NCBI GenBank assembly: GCA_035949375.1
Contig: DASZIG010000089.1
Location: forward strand, 5,145 to 69,144
Origin: Gp13-AA77 sp035949375
GTDB lineage: Bacteria; Acidobacteriota; Terriglobia; UBA7540
Length of the DNA stretch: 64,000 nt
Reading direction: 5' to 3'
Shown here: one piece after another, positions 42,806 to 50,814 of the stretch
How positions within the stretch are numbered: the stretch's first letter is position 1
Layout: each line of letters begins with the position of its first letter
Translations under genes and position numbers: made by a program
The notes under the pieces: generated by a model
Seen by the model: only the letters and a program-made list of their open reading frames with translations
Databases searched by the model: none
Told to the model about the DNA's origin: nothing

Positions 42806-45800
42806 ATGCCGAACGCTCAACAGTACTGGCCCTCGAACTTCCTCGCCGACATGCAGCAAACGCTCCGCTGGCTGCTCTCGCGGCAGTCAGGCAACGCGAG
42901 TGGGTGGCAGGCGAACGTCAATCCCATCGAGTACCCGGTATCGGCCGAACCGGGCGCAGCGTTGATCCCGGCCACGCCGCCGCTCCAAGAGTGCGGCATC
43001 CTGCTGGAGATGCCGGGCGACACCACGTTTGACAGCTTCAATCAAACCATTTTTGAAAACATCGTCACGCTTCCTGCGGCAGGCCTTCTGCTCGACCCCA
43101 CCACGGGTCCGGACGGTTTTCCCGTCGATTTTTCGCCGATCCCGCAGTCCACAGGGTCGCTCTTCTGCCCGCCGTTCGACCTGGCCTCAGCGCAGATCTC
43201 CGCCGCCTACGCCGCCGTAGAAGACGCTTACCCGAGCGGCTGGACGCGGCCGTGCGATAACCACACGTTCTATCCCCTGGCCGGCATGTCGGTGTACGGC
43301 TATGTCTATAACCTGTACTCCTCGACAGGCCAGTTCGACCTTCAGGACTACCGCATTGACCTTTTCGTGCTCGACGAGTACGGCACGTACTACTACCAAT
43401 CGAGCGCGCCGGGGATGGCGGCGCCGAGCGGCGGCGGCTGCGCAGGCGTGGCGCCGACGCCTTCGCCCTTCATCTCCTCTCTGATCGATCAGGGAGGCGG
43501 AGTGGGCTACTGGGGCGCGCAGATCACGAATCCCGGCCTGGTGCTGGCGGCGCTCTATCCCGTCACGGTTTCGCAGCCTTCGAGTGGCTGGTACGGCAGC
43601 GCACTTCCCGCCGGATTCTTGTGCCACTCGAACACGGGCGTGGGCAACGCCCTGACAGACTACACCGCCTCCATCTATTCCCTGACCGACATCGAGTACC
43701 TGCAGGAAGCGGACATCCCGATCATTGTGCAGGACCCTTACCATGCCCGCGTGGGGTCGCGAGTGCCGCCCGCCGCCGGTACCGTGACGCTGCACATTAT
43801 CTACGACGATCCCGTAAACGGTCCTACGCTGGTCTACACGACCCTGGCCAATGAGTCGGCGTTTAACGCGCTGCCACTGAGCCTCGTGGTGCCGCCGTCC
43901 GATCCGCTCTTCGTGCCGGACCCGACCGCAAGCACCGTGGGGGCGCTGCAGAACCGCAGCTTTATCTACGATTGCGCGCTCGCCATCCTGGTTTACGCCG
44001 GCTCGGGGAACTTTCAAGCCGCAGCGAAAGTGGTGCAGCAGTTGAGCGCGCTGCTGAACGATCCGGCCTATCTGCCGAGCGTGATCCTGGAAAACGCTGA
44101 AGAGGGCGGCACGGCCAGATGGACAGCGACGAACGGCACGCTCGCGAACGTGGCCGCAAACTCGATGGAGCCGCAAGAGCCGCCTTACGGCGCCGGCAGG
44201 GTGATTCAAATGACGGCCACGGCTCCCAATGCCGTGTTTACTTTCACGGGCCCCGGCCTGCCGGATGCAGCGGACATCCAGATCGAGTTCGAGCACTGCG
44301 AAACGAGCGCCGCCGGCTTCACCATCGACATCGGTGTTGCGAGCGCCGCCGGAAAGGTAACCGGCATCCAGGTCACCTCCGGGACTCCGGCAGCTGCGGG
44401 CTACAATTCCTCGACGAAGACCATCACCATCCCGATCGGCCCCGGCAACGTTTTCTGGCGCACCACGGAGGTGGCGGCGGCCAGCCTGGTGAGTTCGCTC
44501 GCCGGCGACACGCTCACGGGAATTCAGAGCTTCAACGTCACCTTGAGCACTTCCGGTATGGGCATGTACCTTGACAACCTGAGTTGCGGCGCGCCGCAGC
44601 CCACGGGCAGCCTCTGCTTCAGCTATGACGTGTTTTATGGGGTGATCGACGAGGCCTATGTCCGCGCCGGTGCCATTGCGTGGGTGGCGTACGCCTTCTC
44701 GGCGTACATGGCCCTGACGCTCGATTACTCGCCCGCCCTCAGCCTGCAGTCGATGCTCAATTTTCTCTTCACGCTGCGCTCCACGGCAGCCGACTCCACC
44801 AACGGCATGTTCTACCTGGGCTACGGCGAGTATCAGGACCCCGGCTACCAGTATCTCCCCGGTCTCATCAAAACGGTTTCGACGGAGCACCAGAACGATC
44901 TCTATTTCGCGCTGATGCGCGCTTCGCTCGTGCTGCCGGTGGCGGCCGTGCAACTTCGGAAGACGGCCACGATCACGGCCTCGCAGGCAGCCTCGCTGAA
45001 TGCCACCGCTGCGCAGGCGGCCGCCGCCGCCTCGACGATCGGCGAAAAGGTGCTGAGCGTACTTTATGTCGCGCCGTCGGGCGGTGTGCCCGGCCATTTC
45101 GCGCAAGGCGTGACCGGTTCGACGCTCGACCCCAGCGAAGCCCTGGACGCGAGCGGCTACTATGGCGCGCTGCTGGCACACGCGCTCGGGCGCGACGATA
45201 TCGCGCTGCAATCTATCGAGTTCTTTTACCAGACTTTCCTGCTCAACAATCAGACAATCGCCGAGAGCAAGTCTTCTTGGGCATGGAACGAGGCTTATCA
45301 GCAACTCACGCCATTCTCGGGTTTCATGCCGTACCAGAATTCGAGCGGCGGCTACTCCGGCGTGCCGGATTCGGTGTGGCAGGAGGGAACTTGGGGCGCG
45401 ATCCTGGCTCTGTTGAGACTTTATTCCGTTTCCGGGCTCGCCTCCTACCTCAGCGGCCTCGGCGCGGGCATCACTATTGATACGGCGCTCGCCCAACTGG
45501 TCGGCTCGCAGCTTGCGATTTGGAGCGCTACCTCGGATGGATCGCTCGTCGGGTATTCGCTGGCGGCGCGCGGCTTGCCCTGGGAGTTCGAGGTATGGCC
45601 GATGTTCGCGGCCGCGGCCTGGTGCTGGCTGGTGTGCGAGCAGCCGGGCCTGCTCGAAACAATCTCGAATACCGCCGCGCTGCTCGACACCATGCAGATC
45701 CCACAGGGCCCCTCGCAGACGCCCAACGAGCTTGAAGGGTCCGCTTCGATCGGCAGCGTTACCATCAAATCGATTGACCCCAGCGGCACCTTGAAGCAGC

Positions 45801-47143
45801 TCGCTGCGCAAAACGCACTGGTGGGCCGCGTGGTCTACCTGCAGCAGGGCTTCCCCAGCCTGGCGCTGGGCGATTTCGTGACGCTCCACACCTTGCAGAT
45901 CACGCAGGTGGGTTGGGACGCCGACGGCATGGTGACCATCACCTGCTCCGACGTGCAGCGCTTCATTCAGGGTCAGCAGATTTGGAGCCGGGGCGGACCA
46001 CTGGAATGGTCGCCGGGGCAGATCGCCGAGCAGCCGGTCGGCCCCGCTGCTGGTTTCAACGCCTTCCCGGTGTCGCAGAGCAATCCGCGGTTCCTACAGG
46101 GGAATCCGATCGATCTCCTGCTGGCCACTCTGCAAAACGAACTGGGCGTGGGCCAGGACCCAACGCTGCTGTCGTCGAATTACATTCTCAATCAGCTTGT
46201 GCCGGTCTATTCGGAACAGCAAAACTACGACCCGCCGCCGCCGCCCCCGGGGTGGGTGTTGTTTCAACCCGGGGAGGACTCGACGCTCATCAATCCCAAT
46301 CTCTACATCGATGTGGATCAGTTCCTGGGCCTGCGCGACTCGCAGTTCTCGGGCGATTGGATGGAGTTCCAGATCCAGCGGCCGATCGACGGCAAGCAGT
46401 TCATCGAGGAGCAGATTCTGAAGCCCCTCGGCCTTTATCTTGTGGTCAGCGCGAGCGGCCAACTGCGGTTGAAGCCGATGAAGCCGCAGCCGTATGCCAC
46501 GCCCGTCTTCGCCTTCACGGCCGGCAACGTCATGGGAATCCCGGACACGGAACGCCAGACCGTGGTGAACATGGTGACGGGCAAGATGGACGTGGCCAAC
46601 CAGCAATCAAGCACGGCGTCGCGCGATTACAATTCGCAGACCACCCTGGTGCAGCAGACATCGATCGGGCTCTACCGCCAGGTGTTTCAGCAAAACCTGG
46701 AATCCACCGGACTCGTCTCGGCGCGCGGCGGTTACTGCCTGTTGCGCATGTACTCCGATCGCATCTTCCGTAGGCACGCTTTCGCGCCGCCGGCGTACCG
46801 GGTGCAGGCTCAACTGGTCTCGCTACCGGTGGAATTGGGCGATTTCGTGACCTTGACGCATCCGCTTCTGCTCGATTTCGACACCGGGCAGCGCGGGGTT
46901 GTGAATGTGACCTGCGAAGTGATCGATCGCAAGCCGAACTACGCGAAGGGAACGATGGAGTTTCTGCTGCTCGATACGCGCTTCCTGAGCTACGGCAATG
47001 TCTACCAGATCGCATCGGCCGCGAGCAACGTTCCTCTGTGGAACGAGGCCAGCGGGGCGCAGCGCGACCGCTATATGTTCATTTCCCTGGCCGCGCTGAG
47101 CGGCGGGAATCCGGACGGCACTCCGGGAAACACGATTTACTGA
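42806..47143 (+). CDS. Giant tail protein: alpha/alpha-toroid (depolymerase-like) module fused to tail hub
   Basis: About 1445 residues. Residues 1-380 are beta-rich with Tyr/Pro/Gly-rich loops and no recognised family. From about 390 helices of an alpha/alpha-toroid begin (FIYDCALAILVYAGSG), are interrupted by a jelly-roll-like carbohydrate-binding-type domain (about 426-593), and resume from 610 to 950 (AYVRAGAIAWVAYAFSAY, SWAWNEAYQQL, DSVWQEGTWGAILALL, LPWEFEVWPMFAAAAW). This layout is seen in glycoside-processing enzymes. Residues 958-1445 are a tail hub (GSASIGSVTIKSIDPSG, LGDFVTLHTLQITQVG, WMEFQIQRPIDGKQFIEEQI). The hub appears to have received the enzyme module after its first 59 residues. 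The likely role is digestion of surface polysaccharide during attachment; catalytic residues cannot be named. Confidence 0.7.
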   Translation: MPNAQQYWPSNFLADMQQTLRWLLSRQSGNASGWQANVNPIEYPVSAEPGAALIPATPPLQECGILLEMPGDTTFDSFNQTIFENIVTLPAAGLLLDPTTGPDGFPVDFSPIPQSTGSLFCPPFDLASAQISAAYAAVEDAYPSGWTRPCDNHTFYPLAGMSVYGYVYNLYSSTGQFDLQDYRIDLFVLDEYGTYYYQSSAPGMAAPSGGGCAGVAPTPSPFISSLIDQGGGVGYWGAQITNPGLVLAALYPVTVSQPSSGWYGSALPAGFLCHSNTGVGNALTDYTASIYSLTDIEYLQEADIPIIVQDPYHARVGSRVPPAAGTVTLHIIYDDPVNGPTLVYTTLANESAFNALPLSLVVPPSDPLFVPDPTASTVGALQNRSFIYDCALAILVYAGSGNFQAAAKVVQQLSALLNDPAYLPSVILENAEEGGTARWTATNGTLANVAANSMEPQEPPYGAGRVIQMTATAPNAVFTFTGPGLPDAADIQIEFEHCETSAAGFTIDIGVASAAGKVTGIQVTSGTPAAAGYNSSTKTITIPIGPGNVFWRTTEVAAASLVSSLAGDTLTGIQSFNVTLSTSGMGMYLDNLSCGAPQPTGSLCFSYDVFYGVIDEAYVRAGAIAWVAYAFSAYMALTLDYSPALSLQSMLNFLFTLRSTAADSTNGMFYLGYGEYQDPGYQYLPGLIKTVSTEHQNDLYFALMRASLVLPVAAVQLRKTATITASQAASLNATAAQAAAAASTIGEKVLSVLYVAPSGGVPGHFAQGVTGSTLDPSEALDASGYYGALLAHALGRDDIALQSIEFFYQTFLLNNQTIAESKSSWAWNEAYQQLTPFSGFMPYQNSSGGYSGVPDSVWQEGTWGAILALLRLYSVSGLASYLSGLGAGITIDTALAQLVGSQLAIWSATSDGSLVGYSLAARGLPWEFEVWPMFAAAAWCWLVCEQPGLLETISNTAALLDTMQIPQGPSQTPNELEGSASIGSVTIKSIDPSGTLKQLAAQNALVGRVVYLQQGFPSLALGDFVTLHTLQITQVGWDADGMVTITCSDVQRFIQGQQIWSRGGPLEWSPGQIAEQPVGPAAGFNAFPVSQSNPRFLQGNPIDLLLATLQNELGVGQDPTLLSSNYILNQLVPVYSEQQNYDPPPPPPGWVLFQPGEDSTLINPNLYIDVDQFLGLRDSQFSGDWMEFQIQRPIDGKQFIEEQILKPLGLYLVVSASGQLRLKPMKPQPYATPVFAFTAGNVMGIPDTERQTVVNMVTGKMDVANQQSSTASRDYNSQTTLVQQTSIGLYRQVFQQNLESTGLVSARGGYCLLRMYSDRIFRRHAFAPPAYRVQAQLVSLPVELGDFVTLTHPLLLDFDTGQRGVVNVTCEVIDRKPNYAKGTMEFLLLDTRFLSYGNVYQIASAASNVPLWNEASGAQRDRYMFISLAALSGGNPDGTPGNTIY

Positions 47144-47152
47144 GGACGATTC

Positions 47153-47641
47153 ATGAGCCAACTGACGATAGCGACCATCCCCGGCTTCTTCGATCTGGAC
47201 GACAGCGCCATCGCCGGCGGGCAGCCGTTGACCGATGATTCACTGCTGAAGATTTCGCACAACGCGAAATTTGCCGCCGTGCGCCCCGAGCTGATTTTTA
47301 TGGGTTTCTACGCCAATGGCAACACGGTTCCACCGCCCGTGAGCGCAGTGGACGGCTATGCCTACTCGATTACCGAGTGCACGTTTATTCCAGTGTTCGC
47401 CGCCAGCCGCCCGCCTGCGGGAGGATTCACGCCCGGCCAATCGAGCTTTCCCGTGCTTTCGTCCACGAACAGCGGCGGCGGTGAAATCTACCGCTGGCAA
47501 GTGGATGTCAACGACGCAACAGGGGTGGTTTCGATATTGGTCTCTTATTACGTGCCCGGCGGGACCGAGACGCCGACTACCGACGGCACGGTTAAGGTTT
47601 ACTGCATCGCCACGCGCGCGAGCGTGAATGTCTCGGACTAG
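47153..47641 (+). CDS. Tail tip/fibre-associated protein
   Basis: A protein of 162 residues starting ten bases after the hub gene. It is beta-rich with Pro/Gly loops (TIATIPGFFDLDDSAIAGGQ, ELIFMGFYANGNTVPPPVSA, YRWQVDVNDATGVVSILVSY). It resembles tail-tip or fibre-base proteins by composition and position, but no family is recognised. Co-transcription with the hub is likely. Confidence 0.55.
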   Translation: MSQLTIATIPGFFDLDDSAIAGGQPLTDDSLLKISHNAKFAAVRPELIFMGFYANGNTVPPPVSAVDGYAYSITECTFIPVFAASRPPAGGFTPGQSSFPVLSSTNSGGGEIYRWQVDVNDATGVVSILVSYYVPGGTETPTTDGTVKVYCIATRASVNVSD

Positions 47642-47653
47642 GAGAAGGTCATC

Positions 47654-48292
47654 ATGGCGGTCACGCGCACGGTTCTTCCCCGCAAGGGGCTGATCCAATC
47701 GCAGCACGGCCTCACGGGCTACGAAGCGGATCAGGATGCCAACTGGGCTCTGCTTGACGCGAACGCTGCTTTCACGCCTGCGGACCTGGTGGCCGCCCAG
47801 CTCGGGATCAACGGATTGATCAGAGGCTTCACGCTCAGCACATCCTCGTCGTCCCTGACGCCCGGATTAACCATCGGTGCGCTCTTCGCGCAAGGCGCGA
47901 GCTACACTCCAGCGACAGCGCCTTCGATCGGCGCGGCTCCGGCGGGCTCCACATCCTACCTGTTCTACAACTCGTCGTCGGGCTTCTACTGGCAATCGAG
48001 CGCCGTGGGAGCCCACGCCGGCGACGCGCTGGTCGGCCAGGTGACCGCCAGTGCTACGGCGGTTACGTCCGTGAAGCAGGCCGCCACGATCATGGGCCGG
48101 ATCGCCGCCGCGCCCAGCGCCTCGGGCAATTTCACGGTGCAGCATTTCCTGGGACGCGCGCCGGTCGGCGCGGTCATCCAGATGACGTCCAGCGGTTCGA
48201 TCTGGTTTCAGCCGGCGACGCTGTGGGACGCCACGAATCTGTATCTGGCAGCGTCTGGCGCGGGCATAACGGCTCTGGTTCAGATTTGGTAA
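47654..48292 (+). CDS. Tail fibre-like structural protein
   Basis: A protein of 212 residues. The N-terminus (PRKGLIQSQHGLTGYEADQD, NWALLDANAAF) resembles fibre proteins that attach to the baseplate. The remainder is Ser/Thr/Ala/Gly-rich beta sequence, with a C-terminal beta-module (QHFLGRAPVGAVIQMTSSGS) like the tips of short fibres. A ribosome-like GGAGAAGG precedes the ATG. It is the last clearly structural gene. Confidence 0.58.
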   Translation: MAVTRTVLPRKGLIQSQHGLTGYEADQDANWALLDANAAFTPADLVAAQLGINGLIRGFTLSTSSSSLTPGLTIGALFAQGASYTPATAPSIGAAPAGSTSYLFYNSSSGFYWQSSAVGAHAGDALVGQVTASATAVTSVKQAATIMGRIAAAPSASGNFTVQHFLGRAPVGAVIQMTSSGSIWFQPATLWDATNLYLAASGAGITALVQIW

Positions 48293-48313
48293 CGAATTGT
48301 TCGGGAGGCGGCT

Positions 48314-48580
48314 ATGTTCGACTCAAACCCTGCGCAAACGGAGTTCGGGAAATGGGCCATTAAACCAAAGCGCGAGAAGGTTGATGTGACCGTCGCCACG
48401 CGCCTGCCTCTTGCCCGGTTTCGGACTCTCGAATCCTGGTGCCAGCACAGCTTGCGACGGCGGTCCGAGCTGGTTGGAATCGTGCTCAATCGCGTGCTGG
48501 AAATCTACGAGCAGGAAGGTGGAAGCGCCGAGCCGCTGGAGTTCTTCGTCCGACGGTTACACCTCGCGCGGAACCTTTAA
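48314..48580 (+). CDS. Small ribbon-helix-helix-like protein
   Basis: A protein of 88 residues. The segment VDVTVATRLPLARFRTLESW, then a helix and SELVGIVLNRVLEIYEQEG, follows the strand-helix-helix pattern of CopG/Arc-type DNA-binding proteins, including the polar SEL turn. It could repress or activate the structural operon. An AT-rich inverted repeat (48620-48659) lies shortly downstream. No antitoxin partner is next to it. Confidence 0.5.
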   Translation: MFDSNPAQTEFGKWAIKPKREKVDVTVATRLPLARFRTLESWCQHSLRRRSELVGIVLNRVLEIYEQEGGSAEPLEFFVRRLHLARNL

Positions 48581-48619
48581 TTGCGGTTCTGTTCGTTTAG
48601 AGCGGTCTAAACCAATCGT

Positions 48620-48659
48620 ATATTATGCGTTGGAGTATCGATGTAATTGTGCATAATAT
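48620..48659. promoter_or_regulatory. AT-rich inverted repeat after the phage cluster
   Basis: ATATTATGC (48620-48628) and GCATAATAT (48651-48659) are perfect 9-base arms with a 22-base spacer. The tract is strikingly AT-rich for this genome. It could be an operator, a boundary or a terminator-like element. Confidence 0.5.
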
Positions 48660-48697
48660 GTAATATCTTTACAAGCTCTCCGCCTTCGATCTAGCCT

Positions 48698-48809
48698 CTT
48701 CCGCAGTGCGAGATTCGCACGGGAAGGGGCTGATGACCAATGATGCCGTGGCCATGGTAACCATCTTTAGGGCCGGGGAGCGATCTCAAACCAAGGAGGC
48801 TCCCCGGCC
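48698..48809 (+). promoter_or_regulatory. Structured leader ending in a hairpin that holds the ribosome site
   Basis: Hairpin 1 (48698-48726) pairs CTTCC with GGAAG and GTGCG with CGCAC. The last hairpin pairs GGCCGGGGAG (48771-48780) perfectly with CTCCCCGGCC (48800-48809). Its 19-base loop carries AAGGAGG and its stem ends directly before the ATG at 48810. The arrangement suggests translational control. No known riboswitch consensus fits. Confidence 0.5.
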
Positions 48810-49355
48810 ATGAAGTCGGTTACGTTTTGGGCGCTAGACGCCACCGTGTTGTTTGCGCTTTCCCTCGTCTACCTTCACCAGGGTTATCACCGTAAGAACG
48901 CGCTCTTCGCCGTGTGGCTGTGCAACGGCGTCGCCATGCAGTTGATCGCGGCGTGGACCCTTGCCGCGGGGCCGCCGTCTTGGATCAATCACCTGAGGCT
49001 CTGCGAAGACATTCTCACCTACGCGCTGACCGCGGGTGTCCTGATCACCGCGGCGATTCATCGTGATTGCCCCGTCAATCGCAGCCTGCTTTACGGTCTG
49101 GGCGCGATGGTGACGCTGAACGTGCTCTCTATGCTTTTGGGTATGCGTGTGGAGCACACGATACAGGTCTGGCTGCGCAATATCGCTTTCTTTGGTCCGG
49201 CCATGTTCCTGCTGATCGCATTTTCGAACATCCGGCTGGACATGTTGCCGCTGTGGATTAATGCTGCCATCGAAGGCGCCAACACCCAATGGAGCGAGGG
49301 CGCCGCTCTCGCCTCGGTGGCGTTGGCCAGCGTATTTCGCATCCGGCGCCGTTGA
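48810..49355 (+). CDS. Multi-pass membrane protein of unknown function
   Basis: A protein of 181 residues with about six hydrophobic helices (FWALDATVLFALSLVYL, ALFAVWLCNGVAMQLIAAW, ILTYALTAGVLITAAI, LLYGLGAMVTLNVLSMLLG, NIAFFGPAMFLLIAF and a weaker C-terminal one) and a basic C-terminus. No family recognised; the layout is like small 7TM-type or TMEM-like bacterial proteins. It is the first gene beyond the phage cluster and its ribosome site lies in the loop of a GC-rich hairpin. It may be host or accessory cargo. Confidence 0.65.
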   Translation: MKSVTFWALDATVLFALSLVYLHQGYHRKNALFAVWLCNGVAMQLIAAWTLAAGPPSWINHLRLCEDILTYALTAGVLITAAIHRDCPVNRSLLYGLGAMVTLNVLSMLLGMRVEHTIQVWLRNIAFFGPAMFLLIAFSNIRLDMLPLWINAAIEGANTQWSEGAALASVALASVFRIRRR

Positions 49356-49426
49356 GATCACAACCTGGCCGTCGCCTCTGTTAAGATCCTGAGAAACGAC
49401 CGGTGCGAGTGCGTTACAATTGCTTT

Positions 49427-49822
49427 ATGAGCGAGCGACTTTTGCGCCGACGGTGGCTGATCGTCTTTCTGTGCTTGACGGCTCTGCTGGCCGGGCTGAC
49501 GCTGGCTCAGCAAGGAAGCAGTAACTTCGATCTCGAAGGCAGTATCAGCAAACAATCGAAGGGCAAGCTTACCGTCGACACAGGCCAGAGCATCCTGTTC
49601 CACGTCGCTTACGACGACAAAACCAGCATCGTGCGCGCTGACTCCAGCGCCGGCTCGGAAGAAGATTTGAAGGTGGGTGTGAAGGTTCACGTGATCGGCG
49701 ACCTGCAGGACTCCGGCGAGATCAAGGCCCAGCGCATCGAGATTGAGGCTGCGCCTGCCAAGAGCGCCCCGCCACCAGCACCCCAGCCTTTAGGCGCTGG
49801 TGAAGCAGTCTCGTTGCACTAG
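49427..49822 (+). CDS. Small secreted DUF5666-like protein
   Basis: A protein of 131 residues from the ATG before SERLLRRRWLIVFLCLTALL, which gives a normal signal peptide ending near LAQQ. The mature part is a single small beta-barrel (NFDLEGSISKQSKGKLTVDT, VGVKVHVIGDLQDSGEIKAQ) similar to DUF5666/OB-like periplasmic domains, then a Pro/Ala-rich tail. Function unknown. It overlaps the converging cyclodeaminase-family gene by four bases. Confidence 0.68.
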   Translation: MSERLLRRRWLIVFLCLTALLAGLTLAQQGSSNFDLEGSISKQSKGKLTVDTGQSILFHVAYDDKTSIVRADSSAGSEEDLKVGVKVHVIGDLQDSGEIKAQRIEIEAAPAKSAPPPAPQPLGAGEAVSLH

Positions 49823-50781
49823 GTTTCGCCCCAGATCGGGACTGTCCGCCCTTTGCCTTCTTCGAGCGCCCGCCGAAAGACGTATCCTGCCGACATCACG
49901 TCCCAGAGCGCGATTCCCGAGGACTTGAAGATCGTAATATCGCCATCGGAATCTCGGCCGGGCCGCGCGCCGGCCACAATCTCATGCAGTTCGATCACGT
50001 TGCTCCAGCCGCCCCGAATCGCGTCCAGCCCCTGCACCAGGTCACCGGCTTCTTCCCGCGCTTGCTCGAGAGAGTCGACCGCGATCAAGGCGGCGCGCGC
50101 GAGGCTCGCATCGTCCAGTTCACGGCGATTGAGCATGTTGGCTCCGATCGCGTTTACGTGCGCACCCGGCTCGAGCCATTCACCCTTCAAAACCGGTTCG
50201 CGCGAGGACGTCGCCGTGATCACGATCTGGGCAAGGCGGACCGCGGCTTCCGCGCTGTTGACCGCCTCGACCTCGAACCCAAGTTTGTCCGTCATTTCCC
50301 TGGCGTAAGCCTCGCGGCGTGCCACGTCGCGGCCGAAGACCCGCGCGCTCCGGATGGCGCGCACGGCGGCCACGGCCTCGAGCTGGGTCCGGGCCTGGCG
50401 GCCGGTCCCGATCACCCCCACGTGTGCGGCATCCGCGCGCACCATATGCCGCGTCGCCACTCCGCTGGCCGCGCCCGTCCGGATGCGGCCGAGATGATCG
50501 GCTTCGATGAGGGCGAGCAACGCGCCGGTTTCCCCGTGGTATAGCAGCACCACGAACCGCAGGGCGTCATGCGAGACCGTATAGATCTTCATGCCGATGA
50601 GCTTTTCACGCTCGTAGCCTGCGGCCATGTAGTGCAGAGAAGTTTCTGGCAGAAAGATGCGCTCGCGCGAGCGATTGATCCCACTGCCGTCGTGCTGCGC
50701 TCCGAGGCTCGACGTCACGCAGTCGATTGCGCGCGCCATGGGGAACAATTCTTGAACGTTTTCTTCGCTGATGAGGAGCAT
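49819..50781 (-). CDS. Ornithine cyclodeaminase/mu-crystallin family protein
   Basis: About 320 residues. Rossmann loop GVIGTGRQARTQLEAV lies near residue 128. Substrate-side features include MKIYTVSHDALRFVVLLYHG and EADHLGRIRTGAASGVATRH. The C-terminal half carries VNAIGANMLNRREL and IFKSSGIALWDV. Members act as cyclodeaminases, imine reductases (proline or lysine derivatives) or alanine dehydrogenases with NAD(P)H. Which applies cannot be read, although K/R substrate residues of the family appear retained. Confidence 0.85.
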   Translation of the reverse strand: MLLISEENVQELFPMARAIDCVTSSLGAQHDGSGINRSRERIFLPETSLHYMAAGYEREKLIGMKIYTVSHDALRFVVLLYHGETGALLALIEADHLGRIRTGAASGVATRHMVRADAAHVGVIGTGRQARTQLEAVAAVRAIRSARVFGRDVARREAYAREMTDKLGFEVEAVNSAEAAVRLAQIVITATSSREPVLKGEWLEPGAHVNAIGANMLNRRELDDASLARAALIAVDSLEQAREEAGDLVQGLDAIRGGWSNVIELHEIVAGARPGRDSDGDITIFKSSGIALWDVMSAGYVFRRALEEGKGRTVPIWGET

Positions 50782-50814
50782 GACGATGAGCCTCAAATCA
50801 GAACGGCAGGGGGT

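Larger units (their letters stand above)
27022..48580 (+). mobile_element. Mu-type virion gene cluster without mobility genes (domesticated prophage or GTA-like)
   Basis: About 21.5 kb with all genes on the plus strand in Mu-like head order: membrane protein, candidate small terminase, TerL, portal, protease, decoration, capsid, gp36-like connector. A non-contractile-looking tail module follows (no sheath gene). I found no integrase, transposase, repressor, replication or endolysin gene and no flanking attachment repeat. A 3TM holin is present. Gaps between its genes contain the same 7- and 8-base arrays as host gaps. The outer limits are set by the first and last phage-like genes and are approximate. 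Confidence 0.75.

Noticed and set aside
43187..45889. A 900-codon open frame on the minus strand
   Set aside because: It is antisense to the giant tail gene, with highly biased Arg/His/Gly composition and no protein-like blocks. The plus-strand frame has recognisable hub sequence.
48690..48770. Cobalamin or fluoride riboswitch in the leader
   Set aside because: Short stretches such as GGCTGATGACC are reminiscent of known aptamers, but the rest of either consensus is missing.
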